In this document: one piece after another, positions 15,794 through 25,145 of the stretch
Layout: each line of letters begins with the position of its first letter
Numbering within the stretch: the stretch's first letter is position 1
Made by a program: the position numbers and the translations under genes
Notes under the pieces: generated by a model
The model's database searches: none
What the model saw: only the letters and a program-made list of their open reading frames with translations
What the model was told of the DNA's origin: nothing
Assembly: GCA_016871575.1 (NCBI GenBank)
Contig: VHCW01000042.1
Coordinates: 1-38,280 of the forward strand
Reading direction: 5' to 3'
Source of the DNA: Verrucomicrobiota bacterium
GTDB lineage: Bacteria > Verrucomicrobiota > Verrucomicrobiia > Palsa-1439
DNA length: 38,280 bases

Positions 15794-17212
15794 TCAGCGG
15801 TCGGTGTAAATCAATGACAGTTTCCTAGGCGGATTTTGGCGTGCGGCCCAGAGTTGCAGCAGGGACATCATCAAGGAGTCGCCATTGGTCACCGCCTCGT
15901 AGTGATCGTGTTTGTGAGTGGCCTTGGGCAATGGACAGCCATCGGACAGGAACAGTTCCACGGCCTTGCGGGCCAGTTCGTCGGCGCGGTCGAGGTAACG
16001 GGCATCGCCTGTCATCTCGTGTGCGTTGAGCATGAGGTAAATCACCTTGCCGAAGATATCGGGATGCAGCGGAAAGTCGAGGTTGACGGGATTGCTGAGA
16101 TGAAGATCGGCCACGGCGAGGATGCGCTCGCGATACTGCTCCGGTTTCATCTGCCCATATCGCAGCAACAGCAGATTCGCCGGGCCGGCGATTTGGCCAC
16201 CGGCGCCGCCGTAGCCGCCGGACCAGAGGTTTGGCGATTTGAGCTTTGGTGCGACATCCTCGGAGGCGGGGATGTCGTTGGCGCGGGCCACGGTACGCAG
16301 CTTCGCCGCCAACGGCTCCGGCAGCAGGGCCGCCGCCTCCCACAACGACACGGCGAACCCCACGTCCTGCGCCTTCCGCGTGCCGGGGCTTTTGAGGTTG
16401 CCGCCCACTACCATGCCGCCGCTCAGGCGCATCCGCTCCTGCAGGTCCACCACCGTCTCGATCGCTTTCAGGAAAACCTTGTCTTGAGTTCTCTTGTAGG
16501 CGAAAGCCCACGTCTCTATGTAAAAACCGCCATGCCGGGGATACGGCGCATCGGCCGGTATGGGGTTCTTGCCGCTGATATCCCCGTGGCGTGAGTAGAG
16601 GCCTGTCTTCTTGTCGCCGATCTGATGCTCCCAGAGTCCGTGGGCAAATTTCTCGCAAGCCTCCGGCGCCAGATTCCAGCAGCGCTCCCAGAGCACCCAC
16701 GGACGGTAGAACTCATGTCTGTGCGATTTGATCGGCACATCGTTCAGTAGATCCCAGCCTGCATGTTCGCCCCAGTAGAGCAATCCCGTCACCGGACTTT
16801 GGCAGTGCTCGAAGAAATACTTCAGCGAGGCATCGGCCTCGGCAGCGTAGCGTTTCTCGCCGGTGATTTCGGTCAACGCGTAGAGCACTTGGTAGAGATT
16901 CAGGCAATGCATGGGATTCGCCCCGGTCAACATCCGGTCGTTGGGACGGATCAGCCATTCCTCGAAAGTGAGCGCCTTCGCTTTCTTGAGCGCGTCACCC
17001 TCCAGCATCTTCAACGTGCGGCGGTCGAGCGCCTCAGCGAACAGCGGCGAGTGCTCCTTGCCGTAGGTGTCCCGCCCGCGCTCGATCATGCAGTCGGCGT
17101 AAGCGCGGACGATCTTGAGATACCGACCGGTATCACCTGACGGTTTCGGAGCGCACATCGCGGTCAGCGGTGCCAGCAGCAGGGCGGTGAGGAGAGTGAT
17201 GGTAGGTTTCAT
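15794..17212 (-). CDS. secreted alpha/alpha-toroid protein (GRDTYG motif), putative glycan-active enzyme
   Basis: A 472-aa protein with signal peptide MKPTITLLTALLLAPLTAMCA. The rest is rich in helices spaced like a six-hairpin alpha/alpha barrel: YLKIVRAYADCMIERGRDTYGKEHSPLF near residues 31-58, then repeated helices around LYQVLYALTEITGEKRYAAEAD, FYIETWAFAYKRTQDKVFLKAI and YLMLNAHEMTGDARYLDRADELA. Similar toroids are found in polysaccharide lyases and GH88/GH105/GH127-type enzymes, but I do not recognise the family well enough to assign an activity. The many aromatic, Glu and His residues facing the predicted cavity fit an enzyme. It lies 37 nt after the preceding gene and 28 nt before the GH50-like gene, so it is probably co-transcribed. 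Confidence 0.72.
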   Translation of the reverse strand: MKPTITLLTALLLAPLTAMCAPKPSGDTGRYLKIVRAYADCMIERGRDTYGKEHSPLFAEALDRRTLKMLEGDALKKAKALTFEEWLIRPNDRMLTGANPMHCLNLYQVLYALTEITGEKRYAAEADASLKYFFEHCQSPVTGLLYWGEHAGWDLLNDVPIKSHRHEFYRPWVLWERCWNLAPEACEKFAHGLWEHQIGDKKTGLYSRHGDISGKNPIPADAPYPRHGGFYIETWAFAYKRTQDKVFLKAIETVVDLQERMRLSGGMVVGGNLKSPGTRKAQDVGFAVSLWEAAALLPEPLAAKLRTVARANDIPASEDVAPKLKSPNLWSGGYGGAGGQIAGPANLLLLRYGQMKPEQYRERILAVADLHLSNPVNLDFPLHPDIFGKVIYLMLNAHEMTGDARYLDRADELARKAVELFLSDGCPLPKATHKHDHYEAVTNGDSLMMSLLQLWAARQNPPRKLSLIYTDR

Positions 17213-17249
17213 GTGTGTGATTCCAGTTTCAGATCATGGGACGAACAGC

Positions 17250-18329
17250 TTAGCGACTTCCTTCAGTCGCTTCGACCCGCTGGGTCTGGTACAGACGCGC
17301 ATCGCTAAAGATGTCGGTCCATTTCACCGTGTCGGTGTAGGTTTCCGTCAGCAACTGTTGCAGCAGGCCGAAAGCGCCCACCGCGCCTAGCAGGACGTGC
17401 AAGTCCGGTTTGCGCGCGAAGAACACCGGCCACTGCGCGACCAGTCCGCGTCCATGCCGGCGCGCGGCTTCGAGGATGTCCGCGCGGCGATGCTGCGGCG
17501 CGAGCGAACGCATGTAGGCGAGGCCGTAGAGAGCGTCGAGTTCCATGTAGTTGCCGTAGCTCAGCCACGCGCCGTCGGGCTTTTGCAGCGCGAGGATGCT
17601 GTCAATGACGCGCTCGGGCAGCGGGAACCGCCGGTTGTTGTGCTGGTAGATCGGCCAGATGTGCGCGCCGCCGCCCAACGGCTCATACGGCCCGGCGTGC
17701 GCCACGCCCTTGCGCCACCAACCGGTCTGCGGGTCGAGATTGGCGTCGAGCCAGTCGAGAACGGCGTTGCGCCAAGCATCGGTGCAGCGGCGGCTCATGC
17801 TGAAGCAGTGCATTCCGCCCCAGAACAGATGCGAGCCGCTCCACTGCTTGCGCCAGTCCACCGTCTCCAACCACGGGCCGGCTTTCTCCACGGAATCGAA
17901 CGCGTCGTAGAGCCGCACAGGATGCTTCTGCTTTCCGCCGAGGACGCCGAGCGCGCCCACGACCATGCCGTTGGCGTGCTGGGGCGAATGGTTCGCCCGC
18001 GCGGGGCCGTAGGTGCCATCGGGCCGAGCGAAGGAGTTGATGTGGTCGGCCCACGCGTTGCGTTGTGTTGGCGTCAGTGTCTTCTGCAAGTCCTCGCCCA
18101 TCACCGTGCGCATGTGAGCCACGTCGCAGGACGCGTAGAGCGACGGCGCATTGGTCTTGCCCGGCCGGTCGAAATACCAGCCGATCGGTTTGCCCGGCAC
18201 CTGCAACGCATCGGCATAGTTCAGCGCCTCGCGGCGGATTGCTGCCAGCGAAACCGGTTCGTCAGCATGCAGCGCGGCCAGTGGGGACAGCAGCAGGGCG
18301 GTGAGAGTGAGTATGAGGATCTGTTTCAT
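17250..18329 (-). CDS. secreted alpha/alpha-toroid protein of unknown function
   Basis: A 359-aa protein with signal peptide MKQILILTLTALLLSPLAALHA. Helical repeats recall terpenoid-cyclase or prenyltransferase-like toroids: DHINSFARPDGTYGP, GPWLETVDWRKQWSGSHLFWGG, WRNAVLDWLDANLDPQTGWWRKG and VIDSILALQKPDGAWLSYGNY. The repeated x-D-G-x-W/Y turns are typical of that fold. In a glycan locus it may be a lyase- or hydrolase-like enzyme, but no catalytic set is recognisable. Its ATG overlaps the stop of the DUF4838 gene as ATGA, so the two products are probably made in step. No firm function is proposed. Confidence 0.7.
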   Translation of the reverse strand: MKQILILTLTALLLSPLAALHADEPVSLAAIRREALNYADALQVPGKPIGWYFDRPGKTNAPSLYASCDVAHMRTVMGEDLQKTLTPTQRNAWADHINSFARPDGTYGPARANHSPQHANGMVVGALGVLGGKQKHPVRLYDAFDSVEKAGPWLETVDWRKQWSGSHLFWGGMHCFSMSRRCTDAWRNAVLDWLDANLDPQTGWWRKGVAHAGPYEPLGGGAHIWPIYQHNNRRFPLPERVIDSILALQKPDGAWLSYGNYMELDALYGLAYMRSLAPQHRRADILEAARRHGRGLVAQWPVFFARKPDLHVLLGAVGAFGLLQQLLTETYTDTVKWTDIFSDARLYQTQRVEATEGSR

Positions 18330-20728
18330 GGTAATGGGGTCAGCGGCTTCAGTGTGGCCGTGCCCTCCAAACAGGCCGACGATTGGTCGGCACGCCAGAG
18401 AAAATAGAGCTGGAGATTGGGAAGCGCACCCTTTGCGGTCGTCGCGCCGCTGAACGACGATGGGTCAATGACGAATCGGCGCATGGCCGCTGTCGGCCCG
18501 GTCGCGAAGGGAACCATGCACTCGGCCAGAACCCGTCCGTTGCCCGTAGCTCGAAGTTCCAAGAGGCCGTCCGCTCCTTTCATGGCGACTTCGAGCACGA
18601 GCGGACGGCTGTCGGTCGGCAGGTTGCGGCCGATGGCGTGAAGCCATTGGGCCTTGAGCCGGCCGTTGCGACGCGGATCGTCGTCACTGTGAATCACCAC
18701 GTTCGTCACGGTCTTGAATCCAAAACCTTCTGCCACGCCGCGGGTGGAATCCATCGCGACCGTCTGCTCAGGCTTGTGCCACGGATGTTCCTTGCGTCCG
18801 AGCGGCACCAGCAGGCTCGCGGTGCGCCGCGCCAGCGCGGGCGATTCGCCGCCGGATCGAACCGACGGATGCCGTGCCGTGGTTACGGCGGTCTGCAACT
18901 GCTGTTCCAGTGGAACCAATGGCCATTCGCGCTCGGTGAAAGTGTCGAACTGGACACTGGAGCCGCGGAACCACTCCGGGTGTTCGCGCAGCCGGGCCAT
19001 CACTGCTTCTTTTCGCGTCGCGAGCTTCGCGCCCAACTCCGCCGCACGCGCCAGGTCGGCAGCACCGCTGAACACGGTTTCCTTGAATCGCCAGATGTCG
19101 GTGAAGACAGCGCTGAAATCGGTGAAGGCCGCGACCATGTCGAGGCGTTTGCGTTCGGCGTCGGTGAGTGTGCCTGCGGCAGCCTCGCGCAACGCCGCAT
19201 CGAGCCGCGCGTGGTAATCGGGCGGGCAACGGGAAAACTGCTGGGTGTCCTTGAATGGCCACTCCTTGCCCCAGACCGGCGTGACATCGCCGGGGCGAAC
19301 GTCGTCCTTGCGCCAGGAGCCGGCTGCGACGTAGTAACGATACATCGCGCTGCCGGCCGCGCCGAACGTGCGGTCGCAAAACTCGCGGAGCAGCCGTTGC
19401 ACGTCGTCCTCGGGATTCCACAACAGCCGGCGGATGATGTAGAGCTTCGGCGCGTCAAAGGCCCACAGCGGATAGGCCTCGGCGCGATACAGGAGAAGCT
19501 GGTTCGCGCGGTAGTAGCGGAAGTTTTCCTGGATGATCTCCAACGGGAGATTCGGCACCACGTAGCCCGCGCCGTAGATGTACTCGTAAGTGCCGAGCCG
19601 CGGCGCCAACCCATGCCAAAGGCTGTGCCGGTCGCCGGCGACATTCACCAGCACGTTATCCGGCAGCTTGAGGGCGCGCGGCGGAAGGCCCACGTCACCG
19701 TAGGCGAGCACGCCCACCATGCGAGGCGGGTAATTGCCACGCAACGCCTCGGCGACGCGCGTGACAAACTGATAGTAACTCTGCGGCCAACCGACGCGGC
19801 GACATTCGGCGCACTGGCATTGCACACGCTGGCCGTCGTTGATGCCAAGCGAATAAAACAACCGCCTCCCGTCGTAGGCGGCGCGGCCCTTGGCAATGGC
19901 GACTTCGAGCGTCTTGGGATTGGTGTAGCACGGGTGCCACGCTTGGAAATTGTTGTTGCCGCCCGCTCCTTCACCCTTGGCGCGCGTCGCGGGCACAAAG
20001 CGCTGGCCGTCCTCCTTCAACGGGAAAATTTCCGGATGCTTCGCCAGGCTCTCCTCGATGGGGAAAATATGGATCATGTTATGCGTCACGGACTCGTGGT
20101 GCATCCGCATGCTCTTGAAGAAATCCTCGGCGCTGAAGAACCCGCGCTCCTCCATGGCCACGCCGCTCGTGGGGCGCTGCTTTCGATCTCGCGCCGGGTC
20201 GCGCGCCGCCAGGCCGCTCATCACCCGCGCGACCACGAACGGCCGCGCCACCGACCGGCCTTCCTTGAGTTCAACAGTCTTCCGCGGCGGCAAACAAAGG
20301 CCAAGCTCACCGGGAAAAGCCCAGTGCACTCCGATATGATCCTCCAGGAACGCCATCACCCCGTAGCCGGTTGCCACCGGCGTCCGGCCGGTGATGGTGA
20401 TGACGGCGCGCGGCTGTGACGTCACCTCGATTTCGAATGCATCCATGTCACGGACATCGGCAATCGCTCCCGGTGGAAGCTGGTACCAGTAGCTGGCGCG
20501 CGTGCGGACGACCAACTCGACCGGCGCGCCCGTCCCGTTCAACTCATCGCGGCCGAGGGCGAGCTTGAGATACTTGACCAGTGTCCCGCGAAGTTCCCCC
20601 GCCGCCGTATCAAACGGTCCTTCCTCGCGCACCGTGATATTGGACACGAAATCGAGCTTCACGCCAGCGGACACAATGCCAGCCAGCGGCGCCAGCAGCA
20701 GGGTTGTCACGGCGAGAATGCGTTTCAT
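18326..20728 (-). CDS. secreted DUF4838 protein (glycoside-hydrolase-like), copy A
   Basis: An 800-aa protein with signal peptide MKRILAVTTLLLAPLAGIVSA. The N-terminal alpha/beta domain (VATGYGVMAFLEDHIGVHWAFPGELG) is the alpha-glucuronidase/GH20-like module, and the DUF4838 barrel follows with a C-x-C-x2-C cluster at Cys304, 306 and 309 (VQCQCAECRRVGWP). A beta-sandwich-like C-terminal region runs from about 640 to the end. The ATG has AGGAGA about 9 nt upstream, inside the end of the esterase gene, and starts 4 nt after that gene's stop; a longer frame to 20935 is rejected. It resembles the 7725-10292 protein in layout and Cys-cluster position, so the locus carries two diverged members. Glycan binding or cleavage is inferred from the domain and context. 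Confidence 0.85.
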   Translation of the reverse strand: MKRILAVTTLLLAPLAGIVSAGVKLDFVSNITVREEGPFDTAAGELRGTLVKYLKLALGRDELNGTGAPVELVVRTRASYWYQLPPGAIADVRDMDAFEIEVTSQPRAVITITGRTPVATGYGVMAFLEDHIGVHWAFPGELGLCLPPRKTVELKEGRSVARPFVVARVMSGLAARDPARDRKQRPTSGVAMEERGFFSAEDFFKSMRMHHESVTHNMIHIFPIEESLAKHPEIFPLKEDGQRFVPATRAKGEGAGGNNNFQAWHPCYTNPKTLEVAIAKGRAAYDGRRLFYSLGINDGQRVQCQCAECRRVGWPQSYYQFVTRVAEALRGNYPPRMVGVLAYGDVGLPPRALKLPDNVLVNVAGDRHSLWHGLAPRLGTYEYIYGAGYVVPNLPLEIIQENFRYYRANQLLLYRAEAYPLWAFDAPKLYIIRRLLWNPEDDVQRLLREFCDRTFGAAGSAMYRYYVAAGSWRKDDVRPGDVTPVWGKEWPFKDTQQFSRCPPDYHARLDAALREAAAGTLTDAERKRLDMVAAFTDFSAVFTDIWRFKETVFSGAADLARAAELGAKLATRKEAVMARLREHPEWFRGSSVQFDTFTEREWPLVPLEQQLQTAVTTARHPSVRSGGESPALARRTASLLVPLGRKEHPWHKPEQTVAMDSTRGVAEGFGFKTVTNVVIHSDDDPRRNGRLKAQWLHAIGRNLPTDSRPLVLEVAMKGADGLLELRATGNGRVLAECMVPFATGPTAAMRRFVIDPSSFSGATTAKGALPNLQLYFLWRADQSSACLEGTATLKPLTPLP

Positions 20729-20732
20729 GGGA

Positions 20733-22298
20733 TCACTTCTCCTGCGCCAGCGGCCAGGTGTCCGTGCGAAACGGCGAGGCGGGCAGGCCGGCGCCGTTGA
20801 TGAGATTGCAAATCGGATTGCCGGCCCACGCATAGCGGACGGCGACGGGCTTTGCCACGCGCGGACTGCTGACGATGATCGTCTCGCCGTCAACTTTCGC
20901 ATCGGCCCAAACGAACTTTTGATCTTCACCGGCAATGGCGAAGCCTTTCAACTCGCTGCCGTCCTTCGCCTTCAAACCGCCGGTGGTGTGCGTGAAGCGG
21001 AGGCGGATGCTCGAACCCTCCACGTTCATGCTTTCGCAGATCGGGCCGGAGTATTCGAGTTTCTCGCCATAGATCAACGCGCGGGCGTTGAGCGCAAGCC
21101 GGTGAGCGACGGCCTGCTTGTTCTTCGGATGAATCTGGCCTGCCTCGCCGACATCAATCGCCACAGCCATGCCCGTGTTCGGCGCCTTCAGCGTTTGAAG
21201 TTGCGCCTCCCGGATGCGCGCCCAACCGCTGTCGGATGGTTCGGTTTTGGTTTCGCGGAAGTTTGCAAGCTGCACGAACAGGAACGGGAAATCGCCCTGG
21301 CTCCACGTGCGCCGCCAGTCGGCGATGAGCGTTTTCATGACGTTGGTATATTGCTCCGGCCAATTATCGTTTGACTCGCCCTGATACCAGAGGACACCCT
21401 TGAGCGCGAACGGTGCGAGCGGCGCGATCATCGCGCTGTAACCGCCGGACGTCATGCGCTTGTAGGTCGGGAACCAACCCTCGACTGCGGCGGGCGCATC
21501 GAGACGTCCGTCGCCGTGCCGCTGGTCAGCACTCCACTCGGCTGCGCGGCGCAGACGCGCCCGCAACTGGCCCTCGAAGTCGCTGTCCACGGCGTCGAGC
21601 ATCTTCGCAGCCTGCGCCTCATCGCGATACCGCGCGAGATAGCCGTCATCGGGTCCAAGCGAGTGAATCGCGCCCGCGCTCATCCACAACTGCGCCGCCG
21701 TCGCGCCCCACGACGTGTCAATCAGGCCGACGGGCGTTTTCTGCGTCTCGTGGATTTCGCGTCCGAAGAAAAACGCCACGGCCGAAAACCCGGCGGCGGT
21801 GCGCGCGTCGCACACAACCCAATGCCCACGGCAATCCTGCTGCGGCGCGGCGGCGAGCGTGCGCGTGACTTGGAAGAAACGAATCTGCGGCAGTTCGGCG
21901 CGCTTCGCCTCCTCCGCCCAGTTCTGGGCGCTCTTCGACTCGAACGCCATGTTCGATTGCCCGCTCGCAAGCCACACATCGCCGACGATCACGTCCGTGA
22001 ACTTCACCGAGTTTCCGTTGCCGAGTACGATGAGTTCGCCTGTCTGTCCGGCCTCCATCGGGTCGAGCAACACCATCCAGCGCCCGGTGGCCTTGTCCAC
22101 AGCGGCGTGCTTCTCCTGTTTGCCGAACTTCACGATGACGCGCTCGCCAAACTGCGCCCAGCCCCAGACCGGCACCTTGATGCCGCGCTGGAGCACCATG
22201 TGATTGCCAAAGATGGCCGGCAGGCTGACCTCGGCTTGAGCAATGCCGGCGAATGCCAGCGCAGCCAGTGCTGCGACCAATGCGCGTAGAAACTTCAT
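20733..22298 (-). CDS. sialate O-acetylesterase family protein
   Basis: A 521-aa protein with signal peptide MKFLRALVAALAALAFAGIAQA, close to the usual length of bacterial sialate O-acetylesterases. It begins with the characteristic ALPxIFxxHMVLQR-type segment (SLPAIFGNHMVLQRG). The catalytic serine block is SGQSNM (Ser115), followed by GVLWYQGESNDNWPEQY, and the His lies in AGQIHPKNKQAVAHRLAL. The family removes O-acetyl groups from sialic acids, but in environmental bacteria it often acts on other acetylated glycans such as xylan, so the substrate here is open. The start overlaps the stop of the large upstream gene as ATGA. It is followed after 4 nt by DUF4838 copy A. Confidence 0.93.
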   Translation of the reverse strand: MKFLRALVAALAALAFAGIAQAEVSLPAIFGNHMVLQRGIKVPVWGWAQFGERVIVKFGKQEKHAAVDKATGRWMVLLDPMEAGQTGELIVLGNGNSVKFTDVIVGDVWLASGQSNMAFESKSAQNWAEEAKRAELPQIRFFQVTRTLAAAPQQDCRGHWVVCDARTAAGFSAVAFFFGREIHETQKTPVGLIDTSWGATAAQLWMSAGAIHSLGPDDGYLARYRDEAQAAKMLDAVDSDFEGQLRARLRRAAEWSADQRHGDGRLDAPAAVEGWFPTYKRMTSGGYSAMIAPLAPFALKGVLWYQGESNDNWPEQYTNVMKTLIADWRRTWSQGDFPFLFVQLANFRETKTEPSDSGWARIREAQLQTLKAPNTGMAVAIDVGEAGQIHPKNKQAVAHRLALNARALIYGEKLEYSGPICESMNVEGSSIRLRFTHTTGGLKAKDGSELKGFAIAGEDQKFVWADAKVDGETIIVSSPRVAKPVAVRYAWAGNPICNLINGAGLPASPFRTDTWPLAQEK

Positions 22299-25144
22299 TT
22301 GGCCTCCAGTCGGAGAATGCGGTAGGACGCGGCGAGCAGTTCAAGCTGTAATTGTCCGCCGGCCACGGCGTACGCTTCATCGGTGTAGGCGTCCCAAGCC
22401 GTCAGTGTCCGGCCATCCAGACCGAGCTTGGGAAGATTCAGCGCCGCTGCCACCGGGCACGGTTTCGCGCCGAAGTTCGACACGATCACCAGCGCGTTGC
22501 GGCCGGGATGGACATAGAGCGCCGCGCGCAATTGCGGGTTGTTCAACGTCACCAACTCGGCGCTACGCCAGAACGGATGGAACTTGGCGGAGCGGGTGTC
22601 GAAATCATCCTGAAGCATCCACCACAACGCGCCGGGATGTGCAATCTGCGAGACACCGCCGCGCACTGCGTAGGGTTGATAGCGGTTCAATTGCAACTTC
22701 GGTTTCTGAGTGTCTTTCGCCGGCAAATCGGTCCACCAATAGGCTGGGTCAAGATGGCTGCCCATCATGCGAACCGACATGCCGGAGAGCAGCGTGTACA
22801 TATAGAGCCAGTTCGGTCCAAAAGCGTGCTTGGGACCCTTGGTGAGAATTTCCACCGGCACACCCATCCGGTATTGATAGCAATTCCAAGTCTCGGGCGT
22901 GGGCAAGTCCTCCGCCTTCCCGGTCCAGCCCATTTTTTCGCCGCCCATGTGCAGGTCGGCAAAACCACCCACTGGCGCGAAACCGCGTGCGCCGGCGTGT
23001 AACTGGATGAAACCGTCCTTCTGGTAAACATGGAACAACCAGCGGAAACGTTTGGCCAGTTCACGGGCGGCGAAGATTGGCGTGCGGCCTTGCAGTTCGC
23101 CGCGTTCGTCCCGCCAGCCGCAGCCGTGCCGCTCGTTACTGCAAGGCCAGACGTGCCACGTGTTGTCGGCGTGCATGCTGCGGACGCCGTAGTAATCCAC
23201 GCTCTGTTTCCAACAATGCAGATAGTAGTCAGCCATGCCCGGTGCCGCGGCACAGGTGAGGAGCGCGGTGTTGCGGTCCACGCCGCGGAGCGGTTCCCGA
23301 ACCAGTCCCATCAGATACGGAGCCACATCGGAATCTTGCGTGCGATTGAACCCGAACCCACCGTAGGTGACCAAGCCAAGACCGGCGTCGCGTATAGCCT
23401 GCACGCTACGTCGCCAGATGGGATCGGCGACAAACTCCGTGCCATAGAAACCGGACAAAGCCCCCATCGTCTCGTGGAGCGGATAAACCAAGTCACCGCC
23501 ATAGGCACGAAACCAATCAAGTCCGCTTGGATCCTCTCCCGCCGGCAGCATGAGACCCCGGCCAAACCGACCCTCGACGGTTTTCACGAAGACGCCGCCG
23601 TAGCGCGCACCGGCCCAGCCGAATTGTCCTTGTGGCGCGACCAGCGGCTGACTGGCGTAGCCGCCGCGCGAAAAACGCACGCAGTCCAGCGTGTCTAACA
23701 GACGCGCGCTCGGTTCTGCCTTCAGTGGGCGATCCCAGCGCGCGGTGATTTCCGTGGACGGCAGTGCCCGGTCATGGAGCGCGATTTCGTCCACTGCGAG
23801 CGTCTTGACGCCGCCGAAGCGCAAGCTGTTGGTTGCGACCTTCGACCAGACCGACCACGGCACGGCTGATGTCGCAGCCAGCACGGTTCCATTGGCTTGG
23901 CGCGAGTGCCAGATGCACTTCACCTGTTCGCCAGCGCGTTGCCACGTGAGTGCCAGTGGAAACCAAGTGGCGGCGCGCGTCAGCGGTCCCAAGCGGGCGA
24001 TCGGTTTAGCATCCGCCGAGGCGGCGACATGCCAGAACTCGATTTGATACTTGGTCGCGCTGTTGCGAATGGCCTTCAGCAGCCCGCGGCTGCCGCCCAA
24101 GTCCGCCACCGGACATTCGCCTAGTGTGGGAGCGCAATGAAAGATGAGTGTGCCGGCTTCCATTGTTCCCAAATCGAGGCGCGGATAAGTCAATGCGTTG
24201 TCGGCGATGTCGCTAATCGCACGTTGGTTGCTGTCGAGCGAGGGCAAACCTTGGCTGCGGCGCTTGGCGTATTGATAGGACAGATCAAGCTCCCGCACAG
24301 GTAGCGCCTGCAAACCGAAAGTCAGCGTGAGCGCGCCGGTCAAGTCGCGGCCTTCCGCGCCGATGAATCGAACTTTCCAGTTTACCTGGTTCCCGTCGCG
24401 TGGCGTTTCCAAGCACGGCGCCGCGCCGATCTGCCAGCCCTTGGCCCATTCGCAGAACCACGCCAGCCCGGTCTCCATGTCGGACACTTCCTGATAAGGC
24501 GCGAAGTTCGTCGAAACCACACTTACGCCGAACTGGGCGCGCTCGCCGCGATAGGGCAACGCGAGTTCCAGATTGCGCAGCCGTGCGTTACCGGTTGCGG
24601 CAGGCGTAAGCGTCAGGTCGTAGCGCAACATGCCGTCATATTCCAGCGTCGTGCGCAACGTCGCGCGGACAGCCGGCCAGCGTCCCTTCGCTTCCCAGAC
24701 CACTTTGCCCGGCACGGCGAAAATCAGCCGCCGCTGCCACGTCGCCGCAACGCCATCCAGCGTCAGCGACGACGGCGCAGCCAACAGGGACAGGCCGCGA
24801 CTCGTAATGGCCTCCGGCAAACCGGAAGGACCCAACTGATACTCGCGCAACACGACGCGCGCGCGGTCGCCTTCAATCTCGATGGGCGTCCATGGTGGCA
24901 GCACGTCGTCCGTCACACCGATGCGGTTGCCGAACCACGACGGCGGCGACTTCTCGATATTGACGTTGCCGGTGGTTATGCGCGACTTGCCGCGAACATC
25001 TTCAAGGTCGTCCACTTCCTCAAACAGCTTCTTCGCTGGCGACGGAACCGGTTTCTCTTGCATGCCGCCGTCTTGAGACCGGACTGTTGCCAAGGATCCC
25101 AACGCCACAAACAACATCAGGAGAGTCTGACGATTTGAATTCAT
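22295..25144 (-). CDS. large secreted LamG-containing glycoside-hydrolase-like protein
   Basis: A 949-aa protein with signal peptide MNSNRQTLLMLFVALGSLATVRS. The N-terminal 300 residues are beta-sandwich-like (GLSLLAAPSSLTLDGVAATWQRR). A LamG-like lectin module follows, about 315-475 (GTLIFHCAPTLGE, FPLALTWQRAGEQVKCIW, VDEIALHDRAL). A barrel region comes next, with ADNTWHVWPCSNERHGCGW and ELAKRFRWLFHVYQKDGF, and a small C-terminal beta domain (ALVIVSNFGAKPCPVAAAL) typical of glycosidases. The layout recalls the GH123/DUF6067-like group, from memory and not firmly. ATG 25144 is one nucleotide after the sulfatase stop; a longer frame to 25186 lies within that gene. Its stop overlaps the esterase start by ATGA. 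Confidence 0.78.
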   Translation of the reverse strand: MNSNRQTLLMLFVALGSLATVRSQDGGMQEKPVPSPAKKLFEEVDDLEDVRGKSRITTGNVNIEKSPPSWFGNRIGVTDDVLPPWTPIEIEGDRARVVLREYQLGPSGLPEAITSRGLSLLAAPSSLTLDGVAATWQRRLIFAVPGKVVWEAKGRWPAVRATLRTTLEYDGMLRYDLTLTPAATGNARLRNLELALPYRGERAQFGVSVVSTNFAPYQEVSDMETGLAWFCEWAKGWQIGAAPCLETPRDGNQVNWKVRFIGAEGRDLTGALTLTFGLQALPVRELDLSYQYAKRRSQGLPSLDSNQRAISDIADNALTYPRLDLGTMEAGTLIFHCAPTLGECPVADLGGSRGLLKAIRNSATKYQIEFWHVAASADAKPIARLGPLTRAATWFPLALTWQRAGEQVKCIWHSRQANGTVLAATSAVPWSVWSKVATNSLRFGGVKTLAVDEIALHDRALPSTEITARWDRPLKAEPSARLLDTLDCVRFSRGGYASQPLVAPQGQFGWAGARYGGVFVKTVEGRFGRGLMLPAGEDPSGLDWFRAYGGDLVYPLHETMGALSGFYGTEFVADPIWRRSVQAIRDAGLGLVTYGGFGFNRTQDSDVAPYLMGLVREPLRGVDRNTALLTCAAAPGMADYYLHCWKQSVDYYGVRSMHADNTWHVWPCSNERHGCGWRDERGELQGRTPIFAARELAKRFRWLFHVYQKDGFIQLHAGARGFAPVGGFADLHMGGEKMGWTGKAEDLPTPETWNCYQYRMGVPVEILTKGPKHAFGPNWLYMYTLLSGMSVRMMGSHLDPAYWWTDLPAKDTQKPKLQLNRYQPYAVRGGVSQIAHPGALWWMLQDDFDTRSAKFHPFWRSAELVTLNNPQLRAALYVHPGRNALVIVSNFGAKPCPVAAALNLPKLGLDGRTLTAWDAYTDEAYAVAGGQLQLELLAASYRILRLEAK

Positions 25145-25145
25145 G

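Noticed and set aside
18383-20419. 678-codon open frame on the plus strand opposite DUF4838 copy A
   Set aside because: It is antisense to a well-supported protein, has no signal or family pattern, and long antisense frames are expected in GC-rich DNA. The same reasoning excludes the frames at 7875-9728 and 29460-30893.
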